Origin: Flammeovirgaceae bacterium UBA5008 | Lineage (GTDB): Bacteria; Bacteroidota; Bacteroidia; Cytophagales; Cyclobacteriaceae | Assembly: GCA_002398365.1 (NCBI GenBank) | Contig: DGYK01000010.1 | Coordinates: 84,080-148,079, forward strand | Length of the DNA: 64,000 nt | Direction: 5' to 3' | In this document: positions 51,098-58,842 of the stretch, piece after piece | Numbering within the stretch: position 1 is the stretch's first letter | How the letters are laid out: every line of letters starts with the position of its first letter | Position numbers and translations under genes: made by a program | Notes under the pieces: model-generated | What the model was told of the DNA's origin: nothing | Seen by the model: only the letters and a program-made list of their open reading frames with translations | Databases searched by the model: none

Positions 51098-52216
51098 TTA
51101 TTTGAGTAGCTTCTCAACCACCTCCAGAAGTTTTGGTTCCTCATCGGCCCAAGTCACTCCAGCAGGTGCCTGGTCATAAAACTGAACCTCCTTCATTGAC
51201 CTTAGAATGTTCGCTAAGTCGGGTTGGGAAAAGTTAACTTTTACCGCAGCTTGATAGGGTTTGCACAACTCCACCCAGGGTTGGTAATCCTGTAAAAGGA
51301 TGGGAAGCCGGCAGCCCAAATACTCATACAATTTGGTCGGAATCGAGTTGGCCGTGTGGGGGGAAGGAGGGTAGTAGACGATGCCAAAATCGGCTTCCGA
51401 AATAGCTTCAAAAATCTGAGAATGGGGCACCAATTCCTGTCCGCCTTTTAAGTGAATAAAGGGTTGGTTTTTGATGACTTGAATGAGCCGATTGAACGTT
51501 TCAGGTTGGGCACAATAGCCCACAATCACCAGCTCGATTGCCTCATTTTTTTGGTGGAGCTGCTGTGCCAGTTCGATGGCCTGAAATACCCCGGTGCTCT
51601 CGGCCAAGGTTCCGGTAAATACCAGCCGGATTCTTCCGGGCTTTGGAACGCGCTGAAAGGAGGGGGGCACCCGAACTTTATTTTCGAGCACCGTGCAATT
51701 ATTTTTCACGAAAGTGAGCTCGCTCAAGTACCCTTTTTCAGCCAAAAAAAGATGGTGAAAAAAGGGCGAAAAGAACCGCTCTTTTAAACGAACAAAGAGC
51801 GCCAACGGCAACCGTAAAAACTTTGGAAAGGCATCGGTCAAAAGAATATTTCGGTAGTAATTCTCCCGGATGTCGTAGATAATCCGGCTCCCAAAGAATA
51901 TTCTGTTCAGAATACCAACTATCAGTAATTCATGGGAATTAACTATCACCATGTCAGGCTTTACTTGAATACATTTTCTGAGTATTTTCAACGGAATCAG
52001 CACCCTCATTAAACTCAGTCGCCTGAAAAATGGGAGTGGCAAAAGGGTGATTCCTTCTTCATTCGGCATTGCATAACGACTCGGAAAGCCGATGATAAAA
52101 ACTTCGAATTTTTCCGTGCCCGCCAGCGACCTCCCCAGCTTCTCGAGCATGCGGGTATCGTCCACCGGTTTGAGTACCGAAGCGATGACTATTCTCCGTT
52201 TTTTTATTTCTTGCAT
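51098..52216 (-). CDS. Glycosyltransferase (GT4/GT-B type)
   Basis: The protein has 372 residues. The GT-B layout is visible: an N-terminal domain (RRIVIASVLKPVDDTRMLEK, then PDMVIVNSHELLIVG and RIIYDIRENYY). A C-terminal donor-binding domain begins at RLVFTGTLAEST (about 205) and carries FGIVYYPPSPHTANS and IPTKLYEYLGCRLPIL, where Glu is the usual donor-contacting residue. It probably adds a sugar to a surface polysaccharide or glycolipid; donor and acceptor are unknown. It is a single gene, divergent from dapD, with only 24 bases between start codons. Confidence 0.85.
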   Translation of the reverse strand: MQEIKKRRIVIASVLKPVDDTRMLEKLGRSLAGTEKFEVFIIGFPSRYAMPNEEGITLLPLPFFRRLSLMRVLIPLKILRKCIQVKPDMVIVNSHELLIVGILNRIFFGSRIIYDIRENYYRNILLTDAFPKFLRLPLALFVRLKERFFSPFFHHLFLAEKGYLSELTFVKNNCTVLENKVRVPPSFQRVPKPGRIRLVFTGTLAESTGVFQAIELAQQLHQKNEAIELVIVGYCAQPETFNRLIQVIKNQPFIHLKGGQELVPHSQIFEAISEADFGIVYYPPSPHTANSIPTKLYEYLGCRLPILLQDYQPWVELCKPYQAAVKVNFSQPDLANILRSMKEVQFYDQAPAGVTWADEEPKLLEVVEKLLK

Positions 52217-52240
52217 CGAACTTTAAAATTAGAACATAAA

Positions 52241-53053
52241 ATGCAACTACAGGAACAAATCGAATTGGCTTGGACGAACCGGGAATTATTGAAAGAGGTG
52301 GATACACAGGAAGCCATTCGGGAGGTGGTGAGTCAACTGGACAAAGGTGTGCTGCGGGTGGCCGAACCGGCCGGGGATGGATGGAAAGTAAACGAGTGGA
52401 TTAAGAAGGCCGTGATCCTCTATTTTCCGATCCAACAGATGCAGACCATTGAAGTAGGTCCGTTTGAATTTCACGATAAAATTGCCCTCAAAAAGGACTA
52501 CCAAAAGTTGGGGGTCAGGGTGGTTCCCCATGCCATCGCGCGTTATGGATCTTACCTCAGCAAAGGGGTGATCATGATGCCATCGTATGTTAATATCGGG
52601 GCTTATGTGGATGAGGGCACCATGGTAGATACATGGGCTACTGTGGGAAGTTGCGCGCAAGTGGGCAAGCATGTTCATTTGAGTGGGGGTGTTGGTTTAG
52701 GCGGAGTGCTTGAGCCCGTTCAGGCAGCTCCGGTGATCATAGAAGACAATGCGTTTATTGGCTCCCGTTGCATCATCGTAGAAGGAGTGCGAATCGGAAA
52801 AGAGGCAGTTTTGGGTGCCAATGTAGTACTCACGGCCAGTTCGAAAATAATTGACGTAACCGGTTCTAAACCAGTTGAATACAAAAGTTACGTGCCACCC
52901 AGATCAGTCGTAATACCGGGTACTATTCCCAAAAAGTTTGCTGCGGGTGAATATCAGGTGCCTTGCGCCCTGATTATTGGCACACGCAAGGAAAGTACGG
53001 ACAAAAAGACTTCATTGAATGACGCTTTGCGCGAAAACGGGGTTTCTGTATAG
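52241..53053 (+). CDS. dapD: 2,3,4,5-tetrahydropyridine-2,6-dicarboxylate N-succinyltransferase
   Basis: DapD succinylates tetrahydrodipicolinate, on the route to diaminopimelate for peptidoglycan and lysine. It has 270 residues from ATG 52241; ten codons upstream are open but not conserved-looking. The N-terminal helical part (about 1-95) is followed by a left-handed beta-helix with hexapeptide repeats (MMPSYVNIGAYVDEGTMVDT, VGSCAQVGKHVHLSGGVGLG, VLEPVQAAPVIIEDNAFIGS). The signature GSRCIIVEGVRIGKEAVLGA is present. It indicates the succinylase branch, matching dapA elsewhere in the window. Confidence 0.96.
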   Translation: MQLQEQIELAWTNRELLKEVDTQEAIREVVSQLDKGVLRVAEPAGDGWKVNEWIKKAVILYFPIQQMQTIEVGPFEFHDKIALKKDYQKLGVRVVPHAIARYGSYLSKGVIMMPSYVNIGAYVDEGTMVDTWATVGSCAQVGKHVHLSGGVGLGGVLEPVQAAPVIIEDNAFIGSRCIIVEGVRIGKEAVLGANVVLTASSKIIDVTGSKPVEYKSYVPPRSVVIPGTIPKKFAAGEYQVPCALIIGTRKESTDKKTSLNDALRENGVSV

Positions 53054-53100
53054 TATGGCACGGGCTTTGTCTTAATGTACCAGAACTATTAAATTTGTTT

Positions 53101-53907
53101 ATGCGCTACTTCATCGGTTTGATTATTCTGGCATTTGCGAGCCTTGCCTTCAATCAAGACGACTCAGCTTTAAAAAGCCAATCTGCCATCTCCACAGGTG
53201 AAAAGCTGGAATACCGCATGTATTTGGGCATTTTCACTGTCGGCAAGGGTGTAACCATGGTTGATAAAGAACTTCATACGCGCAACGACCGCCAGTGCTT
53301 TAAAGTAGATGCGTTCATGGAAACCTCCGGCATGGCCACCTGGATTTCGAAGGTAAACGACAACTGGGGGGCGTATGTGGATGCGCAAGAAATTGTTACC
53401 CACGAGTCGTACCGCAAGCTGCGGGAAGGAAAGTATAAGCTGGACGAATTGATTAAATACGATCACCAGAAAGACAAAGCCTATGTGCATGTAGCCGATA
53501 AAAGCACCGGAAAGTTTGGCGAGCCTAAAGAATATGTGACCCCTGATAACGTGCGAGATATTGTAGCAGGGTTCATGTATTTACGCATCATCGACTTTGC
53601 GAAGTACAAGGTAAAGGACACACTTACGGTATCCGGATTCTTTGAGGATACGGCCTACAAATTCAAAATAATCTATTACGGCAAGGAGACCGTTAAAACG
53701 GATTTAGGCAAATTCCAATGCCATAAGTTGGTGCCCATTATGCCTGATAATTCGTTGTTCCGGGGTGAGAATTCGGTCACTGCCTGGATATCAGCAGACG
53801 CCAATCAGATTCCCATCAAGGTCGATGCTAAAATGTTTGTGGGTCATGCTGGTACAGAGTTGACCAGTTTCAGGGGACTTAAAAATCAAGTGAAGGTAAT
53901 GAGATAA
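53101..53907 (+). CDS. DUF3108 exported protein
   Basis: The protein has 268 residues from ATG 53101, with a signal peptide (ending ASLAFNQ). The body is beta-rich with the DUF3108 pattern: GEKLEYRMYLGIFTVGKG early, DNWGAYVDAQEIVTHESYRK in the middle and YYGKETVKTDLGKFQCHKLV late, closing with WISADANQIPIKVDAKMFVG. The family is widespread in Bacteroidota and Proteobacteria envelopes and has no assigned activity; a lipid- or glycan-binding barrel is plausible. It follows dapD after 47 bases, converging with the response regulator. Confidence 0.75.
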   Translation: MRYFIGLIILAFASLAFNQDDSALKSQSAISTGEKLEYRMYLGIFTVGKGVTMVDKELHTRNDRQCFKVDAFMETSGMATWISKVNDNWGAYVDAQEIVTHESYRKLREGKYKLDELIKYDHQKDKAYVHVADKSTGKFGEPKEYVTPDNVRDIVAGFMYLRIIDFAKYKVKDTLTVSGFFEDTAYKFKIIYYGKETVKTDLGKFQCHKLVPIMPDNSLFRGENSVTAWISADANQIPIKVDAKMFVGHAGTELTSFRGLKNQVKVMR

Positions 53908-53910
53908 CGA

Positions 53911-54300
53911 TTAGTGAGCGTTTAGCAATTCAGTAAACCGCTCAATTGTTACCGGCTTAATGACGAAATCTTTTACTTCATTGAATGCTCGGGCACGGCT
54001 CATATCGCGAGGATCAATAGAAGAGCTGACCATATAGATGGGAAACTCTTTTGCCAATTTCATTTTTAGTTTTTGAAAATCCTCGAGAAACATCCATCCG
54101 TCTACAATAGGCATGTTGATATCGAGGAACAGGAAATCCGGTAAAAGATCAGCGGACGTGGCATTCTTTTCGAGATAGAGCAATGCTTCGTTGCCGTTTT
54201 CAAAATGCAAAATTTCCTGAGCAAGCTTAGCGGATTCAATCAAACGGGTTGCCGTGAATTGAAATATTGAATCATCATCAACTAGAGCAACCAGGGGCAT
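53911..54300 (-). CDS. Single-domain response regulator (CheY-like)
   Basis: The protein has 129 residues, one receiver domain and no output domain. Acidic pocket: ALVDDDSIF; phosphorylation site Asp about 58 in FLFLDINMPIVDGW; Thr/Ser switch in YMVSSSID; Lys in FVIKPVTIERF. It lies 12 bases after a PAS histidine kinase gene, so that kinase is the likely partner. The output has to come through protein contacts, as for CheY or Rcp-type regulators. Confidence 0.92.
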   Translation of the reverse strand: MPLVALVDDDSIFQFTATRLIESAKLAQEILHFENGNEALLYLEKNATSADLLPDFLFLDINMPIVDGWMFLEDFQKLKMKLAKEFPIYMVSSSIDPRDMSRARAFNEVKDFVIKPVTIERFTELLNAH

Positions 54301-54312
54301 AAAGGGGAGTTA

Positions 54313-55830
54313 CTAACCAAATTTAACAGTAAATGTAGTACCATTGTTTTCCTCGCTGAAAATATTAATCTCCCCACCGAGCGCTTCAATTTGATTTTTT
54401 ACCATAAAAAGCCCAATTCCACGGCTTTCAGGGTGGTTATGAAAAGTTTTCCGCAGCTTAAAAATATGGTGTCCATATTTTTTAAGGTTGATGCCTAGCC
54501 CGTTATCACGGATTGTCATAAGGATTCCAGCGTCCGTTCGGGTGGTTGAAAATTGAATTTCAGGCACTTTTTCTGGGTGGCGGTACTTTAGTGCGTTACT
54601 CAGTAAGTTAATCAGAATACTTTCCAGGTAAATGTTGGGATAATGAATCTTTGGTGCTTGGGTAAAATCGGAAGTTATGATGGCTTCGGTATTGGTTATT
54701 AATACACTGAGTTGCTGCTTTACATTTTCCAATGCATTGCTGAATTCAATCCACTGCCGTTCAATGTCTTTGTTTTGTTTGATTTTCAGTACTTCATTTA
54801 GCTCATGCAAATGGCTCAGCATTTTGCTGCCCGATTCGCGCATCATTTTGATGAAATTTTTCTTCTCATTTTCATCGCCACTTTTTTCATAGAAATCCAG
54901 TAAGGATAAAATGTTGCTTACCGGAGAACGCAGGTTGTGAGAAACAATTTGCGTAAACTCTTCCAATTGTTCGTTTTTGGCTTTCAGAGTATCGGCTATG
55001 GTGCTCAGTTTAAAGTTTTGTTCCAATATCTTTTCTTCACTTACCTTCCGGTCGGTAATCTCTCTGCTCGCCAGCACAATTGTATCAACCGAGCCATCTT
55101 CGTTTACAATTGGATTACCATTGGTTTCTAACCAGATATAGCCGCCATTTGCTTTTTGGTACCGTACTTCCGCTTTGACAGCTTTTCGTTCTACTACCAG
55201 TTGATTGAATTTCCCGATAGCGCCTTCCAAATCTTCGGCATGAACCAATGAGAAAATAGAAGTGCCTACATGGCTTAAATAATTGTCTCCTAAGATCTGT
55301 TTAGTAGATGGACTTAAATAAATGATCTTGCCTTGCGTATCCACCAGATTGATGAATTCTAGCATGTTGTCGGTAAGCGTGCGATACAGTTGCTCGCTTT
55401 TTAGAAGGGAGGCTTCGGCTTTTTTTTGCTCAGTGATATCCCGAAAACTCCATACTCGCCCTACTACTTCGCCATTTAAAATTTGAGGTTTTGAATAGCG
55501 ATGTAAAATGGTTCCATTCAGTAACTCCATAAAATCGTTACTCTCCGCGTGAGGAGTGGCATATAACTCGCGAACACGCGCCAGAAATTTCTCCGGCTCA
55601 ACGATTTTAGTAATTGCCCGACTCAACAAAACTTCATCCGGCTGGTCGTGGGCCTCTTCTTCCGAGAAGCCAAAAATATCGAGAAACCGATGGTTGTAAA
55701 TACTGATTTTTCCATCTGTATTCACCACCAGCAAACCATCCGCAGTAGAATTAACCGCGGCTTGCAGCAGAGAAAATGCCTGCGAAGCTTCAGATTTATT
55801 GGGTTCGCCTGATTGGAGAGGAAAATTCAT
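54313..55830 (-). CDS. PAS-domain sensor histidine kinase (soluble)
   Basis: The protein has 505 residues with no membrane helix. Two PAS domains are visible: about 18-130 (DGLLVVNTDGKISIYNHRFL, with a following PAC segment) and about 145-265 (LEFINLVDTQGKIIYLSPST, with VRYQKANGGYIWLETNGNP). A short coiled coil leads to the HisKA domain with VSHNLRSPVSNIL (His about 297) and the ATPase: LINLLSNALKYRHPEK, IRDNGLGINL and ESRGIGLFMVK. It senses a cytoplasmic signal of unknown kind and pairs with the adjacent response regulator. Confidence 0.92.
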   Translation of the reverse strand: MNFPLQSGEPNKSEASQAFSLLQAAVNSTADGLLVVNTDGKISIYNHRFLDIFGFSEEEAHDQPDEVLLSRAITKIVEPEKFLARVRELYATPHAESNDFMELLNGTILHRYSKPQILNGEVVGRVWSFRDITEQKKAEASLLKSEQLYRTLTDNMLEFINLVDTQGKIIYLSPSTKQILGDNYLSHVGTSIFSLVHAEDLEGAIGKFNQLVVERKAVKAEVRYQKANGGYIWLETNGNPIVNEDGSVDTIVLASREITDRKVSEEKILEQNFKLSTIADTLKAKNEQLEEFTQIVSHNLRSPVSNILSLLDFYEKSGDENEKKNFIKMMRESGSKMLSHLHELNEVLKIKQNKDIERQWIEFSNALENVKQQLSVLITNTEAIITSDFTQAPKIHYPNIYLESILINLLSNALKYRHPEKVPEIQFSTTRTDAGILMTIRDNGLGINLKKYGHHIFKLRKTFHNHPESRGIGLFMVKNQIEALGGEINIFSEENNGTTFTVKFG

Positions 55831-55917
55831 GTATTGTATTGATACAAGTAAATTTACAATTATAATATTCTCGAAAAATTGTACTTTTCACAAAATATTA
55901 CCTAACCCCAAAACTCT

Positions 55918-56292
55918 ATGTTGAAAGAATTTAAAGCATTTGCCATGCGAGGCAATGTAGTTGACCTGGCAGTAGGCGTAATTATCGGTGGTGCCTTTGG
56001 AAAAATTGTTGGCTCGCTGATTGATGATGTAATTACTCCACTTTTATTAAAACCCGCTTTGGAAGCGGCCAACTTATCGCACCTGGATCAGTTGACAGCT
56101 TTCGGAACGGTAAAGTATGGTGTGTTTTTGTCTTCGGTGATCAATTTTGTTATCGTTGCTTTCATTCTTTTCCTAATCATCAAAGGAATGAATGCCGCTC
56201 AAAAGAAAGAAGAAGCAAAGCCAGCTGCTCCGGCACCTACACCAGACGACATTAAGTTGTTAACTGAAATCAGGGATTTACTGAAGAAATAG
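55918..56292 (+). CDS. mscL: Large-conductance mechanosensitive channel MscL
   Basis: MscL opens under membrane tension and releases solutes in osmotic downshock. It has 124 residues, typical length. The N-terminal helix and first membrane helix are FKAFAMRGNVVDLAVGVIIG, GAFGKIVGSLIDDVITPL. The second membrane helix is about 70-92 (VFLSSVINFVIVAFILFLII). A C-terminal helix contains TPDDIKLLTEIRDLLKK, the conserved cytoplasmic bundle motif. Between them is an Ala/Pro-rich linker. It ends at a terminator shared with the convergent dehydrogenase gene. Confidence 0.96.
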   Translation: MLKEFKAFAMRGNVVDLAVGVIIGGAFGKIVGSLIDDVITPLLLKPALEAANLSHLDQLTAFGTVKYGVFLSSVINFVIVAFILFLIIKGMNAAQKKEEAKPAAPAPTPDDIKLLTEIRDLLKK

Positions 56293-56304
56293 TCAGTGAT
56301 ATAA

Positions 56305-56336
56305 AAAAAGGAATGAGCCGCAACTCATTCCTTTTT
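56305..56336. terminator. Bidirectional terminator between mscL and the dehydrogenase gene
   Basis: AAAAAGGAATGAG (56305-56317) pairs perfectly with CTCATTCCTTTTT (56324-56336) around a 6-base loop, with A- and T-runs at the stem base. Confidence 0.9.
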
Positions 56337-56338
56337 CG

Positions 56339-57229
56339 TTATTTTTTGAATCGGTCAGACACGATCAATTCTTTACTTCCGGCTGTGTACTTATAAAAGC
56401 CATTTCCACTTTTCACTCCCTTATGTCCGGCTTGCACCATGTTAACGAGCAAAGGACAAGGAGCATATTTCGGGTTTCCAAATCCATCATGCAGCACGCG
56501 CAAAATTGATAAGCACACATCCAATCCGATAAAGTCAGCCAACTGGAGCGGACCCATCGGATGGGCCATGCCTAATTTCATCACGGTATCAATTTCTTCC
56601 ACTCCGGCTACCCCCTCATACAACGAATAAATCGCCTCATTGATCATCGGCATTAAAATGCGATTGGCTACAAAGCCTGGATAGTCGTTTACTTCTACCG
56701 GAATTTTACCCAATTTCTTTGAAAGCTCCATGATCACCTGCGTGGTTTCATTGCTGGTACTATATCCGCGAATGATTTCCACCAATTTCATAATCGGCAC
56801 CGGATTCATAAAGTGCATACCGATTACATGGCTGGGGCTTTTTGTAACGGATGCTATTTTAGTGATCGATATGGAAGAAGTGTTTGATGCCAGAATCGTT
56901 CCGGGCCTCGTATTCTCATCCAGGTCTTTAAATATTTTCAATTTCAAATCCAGATTTTCTGTAGCGGCTTCCACTACCAATTCCACATCTTGCAAACCTT
57001 CTTTCATGAAGGTGGTGGTGGTTAGGTTGGCCAAAGTTTGACTTTTGATTTCAGCAGTGATGGTTCCTTTCTCCACTTGGCGTGAAAGATTTTTATCGAT
57101 AGTAGCGATCGCTTTCTTCAAGGCATCTTCAGAAATATCAATGATCGAAACTTTAAAACCATTTTGTGCAAACACATGCGCAATGCCGTTGCCCATTGTG
57201 CCAGAACCGATGACTGCTACTTTATTCAT
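56339..57229 (-). CDS. 3-hydroxybutyryl-CoA / 3-hydroxyacyl-CoA dehydrogenase
   Basis: It oxidises 3-hydroxyacyl-CoA with NAD(P)+ or the reverse. It has 296 residues, the short stand-alone form. The Rossmann motif is VIGSGTMGNGIAHVFAQNGF (about 5-24). The catalytic His lies in GMHFMNPVPIMKLVEII (about 140) with Glu in VNDYPGFVANRILMPMINEA (about 180-200). The C-terminal helical domain has GMAHPMGPLQLADFIGLDVC. It is likely involved in fatty-acid or butyrate-type metabolism. It starts 37 bases from the divergent small membrane protein gene. Confidence 0.94.
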   Translation of the reverse strand: MNKVAVIGSGTMGNGIAHVFAQNGFKVSIIDISEDALKKAIATIDKNLSRQVEKGTITAEIKSQTLANLTTTTFMKEGLQDVELVVEAATENLDLKLKIFKDLDENTRPGTILASNTSSISITKIASVTKSPSHVIGMHFMNPVPIMKLVEIIRGYSTSNETTQVIMELSKKLGKIPVEVNDYPGFVANRILMPMINEAIYSLYEGVAGVEEIDTVMKLGMAHPMGPLQLADFIGLDVCLSILRVLHDGFGNPKYAPCPLLVNMVQAGHKGVKSGNGFYKYTAGSKELIVSDRFKK

Positions 57230-57266
57230 AATTACCTGTTTTTATAAACGTAAAGATATAGTTTCA

Positions 57267-57764
57267 GTGCTTGCCGAAAAATCGCGAGTTAAAAATTTGT
57301 CCACCCGGTACTTGCGGTTTTACAAGCAAGGAGTTAGCGTTTTAATTTTTTTAGCGATGGCCGGTTTTTTTTATCTGGAAATTGACACAGAAGAAAAGAT
57401 TAAACCTAGCATGTTTTTTTGGCCGATTTACTATGGTTACTTCCTGTATTTGTGGTGGAAAATAAACCAACTCGTTTATCATGTTGAGTTTGATGATGAG
57501 TTTATGTATGTGAAGCAGAAAGAGCAAGATTTATTAATACCATTGGAAAATATCAAAGACATTAATTTGATTTCGATAGGAGGGGTTTATAAAGTAGAAT
57601 TATATGCCAAAGAACTTTTTGGCGATATTTTCTATTTCAAACCTTCTCTATTGTATCCGTTTAACCACAAAAAGAAAGAAGCATTGGTTGATTTATTGTG
57701 GGCCAACATTGAAAAGGCCAAACGAAAAAAGCAAGACTTTCAACGAAATGCCCTCCACAGCTAA
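57267..57764 (+). CDS. Small two-helix membrane protein with a PH-like cytoplasmic part
   Basis: I take GTG 57267 as start; TTG 57297 is another choice. The open frame continues leftward inside the antisense of the dehydrogenase and is not coding there. The 165-residue product has two membrane helices (about 25-42 and 52-75) followed by a soluble beta-rich domain (VEFDDEFMYVKQKEQDLLIP, IKDINLISIGGVYKVELYA). This order resembles bacterial PH-domain membrane proteins. No family is recognised with certainty. It converges with the next small lipoprotein gene. Confidence 0.6.
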   Translation: MLAEKSRVKNLSTRYLRFYKQGVSVLIFLAMAGFFYLEIDTEEKIKPSMFFWPIYYGYFLYLWWKINQLVYHVEFDDEFMYVKQKEQDLLIPLENIKDINLISIGGVYKVELYAKELFGDIFYFKPSLLYPFNHKKKEALVDLLWANIEKAKRKKQDFQRNALHS

Positions 57765-57796
57765 AATCATGCAACATCCAATATTCTGCAACTCGT

Positions 57797-58162
57797 CTAC
57801 TCAATCAACACTTCCTTGGCAAAGCCCATGGCATTAAAGCGAAGCGATAACTTTTGTGCGAGCGTATCTTGATTGCATTTTTTTCCGGGTGTCACGTAGT
57901 AGTAGAAAAACTTTTGGTTGCGCTTGTATAATTCGTTTTCATCGGGCCTGCCTAGTAGTTTTACAATATCATCTTGCGACAAACCTTTGAATTTTTCTAA
58001 CTGAGCGCTTAGCGATTCACGCATTTTTTCCCGCTCATGTCCACAAGCAAATTTGTCATTTTTCCATTTTTCCAAATCCAGATTGTCTAATTGGGGAAGT
58101 GGTTTTCCGCAATTGATCAGAATTAGGGCCAAAACCATTAATTGAACTATGCGATACTTCAA
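57797..58162 (-). CDS. Small lipoprotein with BamE/SmpA-like pattern
   Basis: The protein has 121 residues. The lipoprotein signal ends in LALILINC (Cys about 18). The mature part includes LSQDDIVKLLGRPDENELYK followed by FFYYYVTPGKKC. The unit helix-(LLGxPD)-strand is what BamE/SmpA-type envelope proteins show. That is a resemblance in motif order, not a confirmed family call. Two Cys pairs in the mature part (FACGHE and KKCNQ) could form a disulfide. It is divergent from the next membrane protein gene. Confidence 0.55.
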   Translation of the reverse strand: MKYRIVQLMVLALILINCGKPLPQLDNLDLEKWKNDKFACGHEREKMRESLSAQLEKFKGLSQDDIVKLLGRPDENELYKRNQKFFYYYVTPGKKCNQDTLAQKLSLRFNAMGFAKEVLIE

Positions 58163-58200
58163 AGTATTTACGTTTAATTTGCAGGCTCAAATGTAATTAC

Positions 58201-58641
58201 ATGGCGGTTAAAGTATTCAAGGCGATTTGGTTTCTTTCGTTATTAATTTTTTTGGGTGTCTTTATGTACAATTATGCCGGGTTGCCTGAAGTGGTCAGCT
58301 TGGTAGATTCGATCGAATCTCCGCTCTCTATTTCGCGTGAAGCGCTGTTTTACAGTGTATTAGCCATAGCGGCTATTCTCAATGTATTTGTTTTCATCAT
58401 CAGTAAATTGTACTCTTCCAATCCGGAATTCAGGGGCTGGTTTTATGGGTTGATTACTGCTCTGAACATCTTTCTCATCATCGGTGTCAACTTTGTGACT
58501 CTATTTAATAGTGCCGAGAAATTCGATTATTCCCGGATCGGAAACATCATTTATGGCAGCCTGCTTCTGGTAATATTGTGGCTTGTGGCATGGCCAATCT
58601 ATGCATTGGTAAAAAAAATATCCGCTAAACAGGCGGTTTGA
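58201..58641 (+). CDS. Four-helix membrane protein of unknown function
   Basis: The protein has 146 residues and four predicted membrane helices (about 8-25, 48-67, 79-99, 120-140). Short loops separate them, with one longer periplasmic loop after helix 1 (LPEVVSLVDSIESPLSISRE). No conserved charged or catalytic residues stand out. It lies 200 bases upstream of parE in the same direction, but a promoter candidate before parE suggests a separate transcript. I do not recognise the family. Confidence 0.6.
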   Translation: MAVKVFKAIWFLSLLIFLGVFMYNYAGLPEVVSLVDSIESPLSISREALFYSVLAIAAILNVFVFIISKLYSSNPEFRGWFYGLITALNIFLIIGVNFVTLFNSAEKFDYSRIGNIIYGSLLLVILWLVAWPIYALVKKISAKQAV

Positions 58642-58783
58642 ATTGACGGCAGTTAGATTTTGACAATCAATCGATTATTGTTCAATGTAGTTGACAAGCA
58701 ACCAGTTGCCCCACCATTTCTTTATTGATTTGTCCTCAAAAATTATTTTCTTCGAACCTGCAGTGAAGAGATTTTTTTAACTA

Positions 58784-58815
58784 TTGATTCTGACTCAATA
58801 ATTTTTTCATCTTTG
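58784..58815 (+). promoter_or_regulatory. Candidate promoter of parE-parC
   Basis: TTG (58784-58786) is followed after 21 bases by CATCTTTG (58808-58815), seven of eight matches to TAnnTTTG. The parE ATG is 27 bases further on, so the leader would be about 20 bases. Confidence 0.45.
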
Positions 58816-58842
58816 CGCGATTAAATCTTTTAAGTTCTAGCT

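Noticed and set aside
57045..57266. Longer N-terminus for the small membrane protein
   Set aside because: This part is antisense to the dehydrogenase gene, whose motifs are unambiguous; the extra residues show no coding character.
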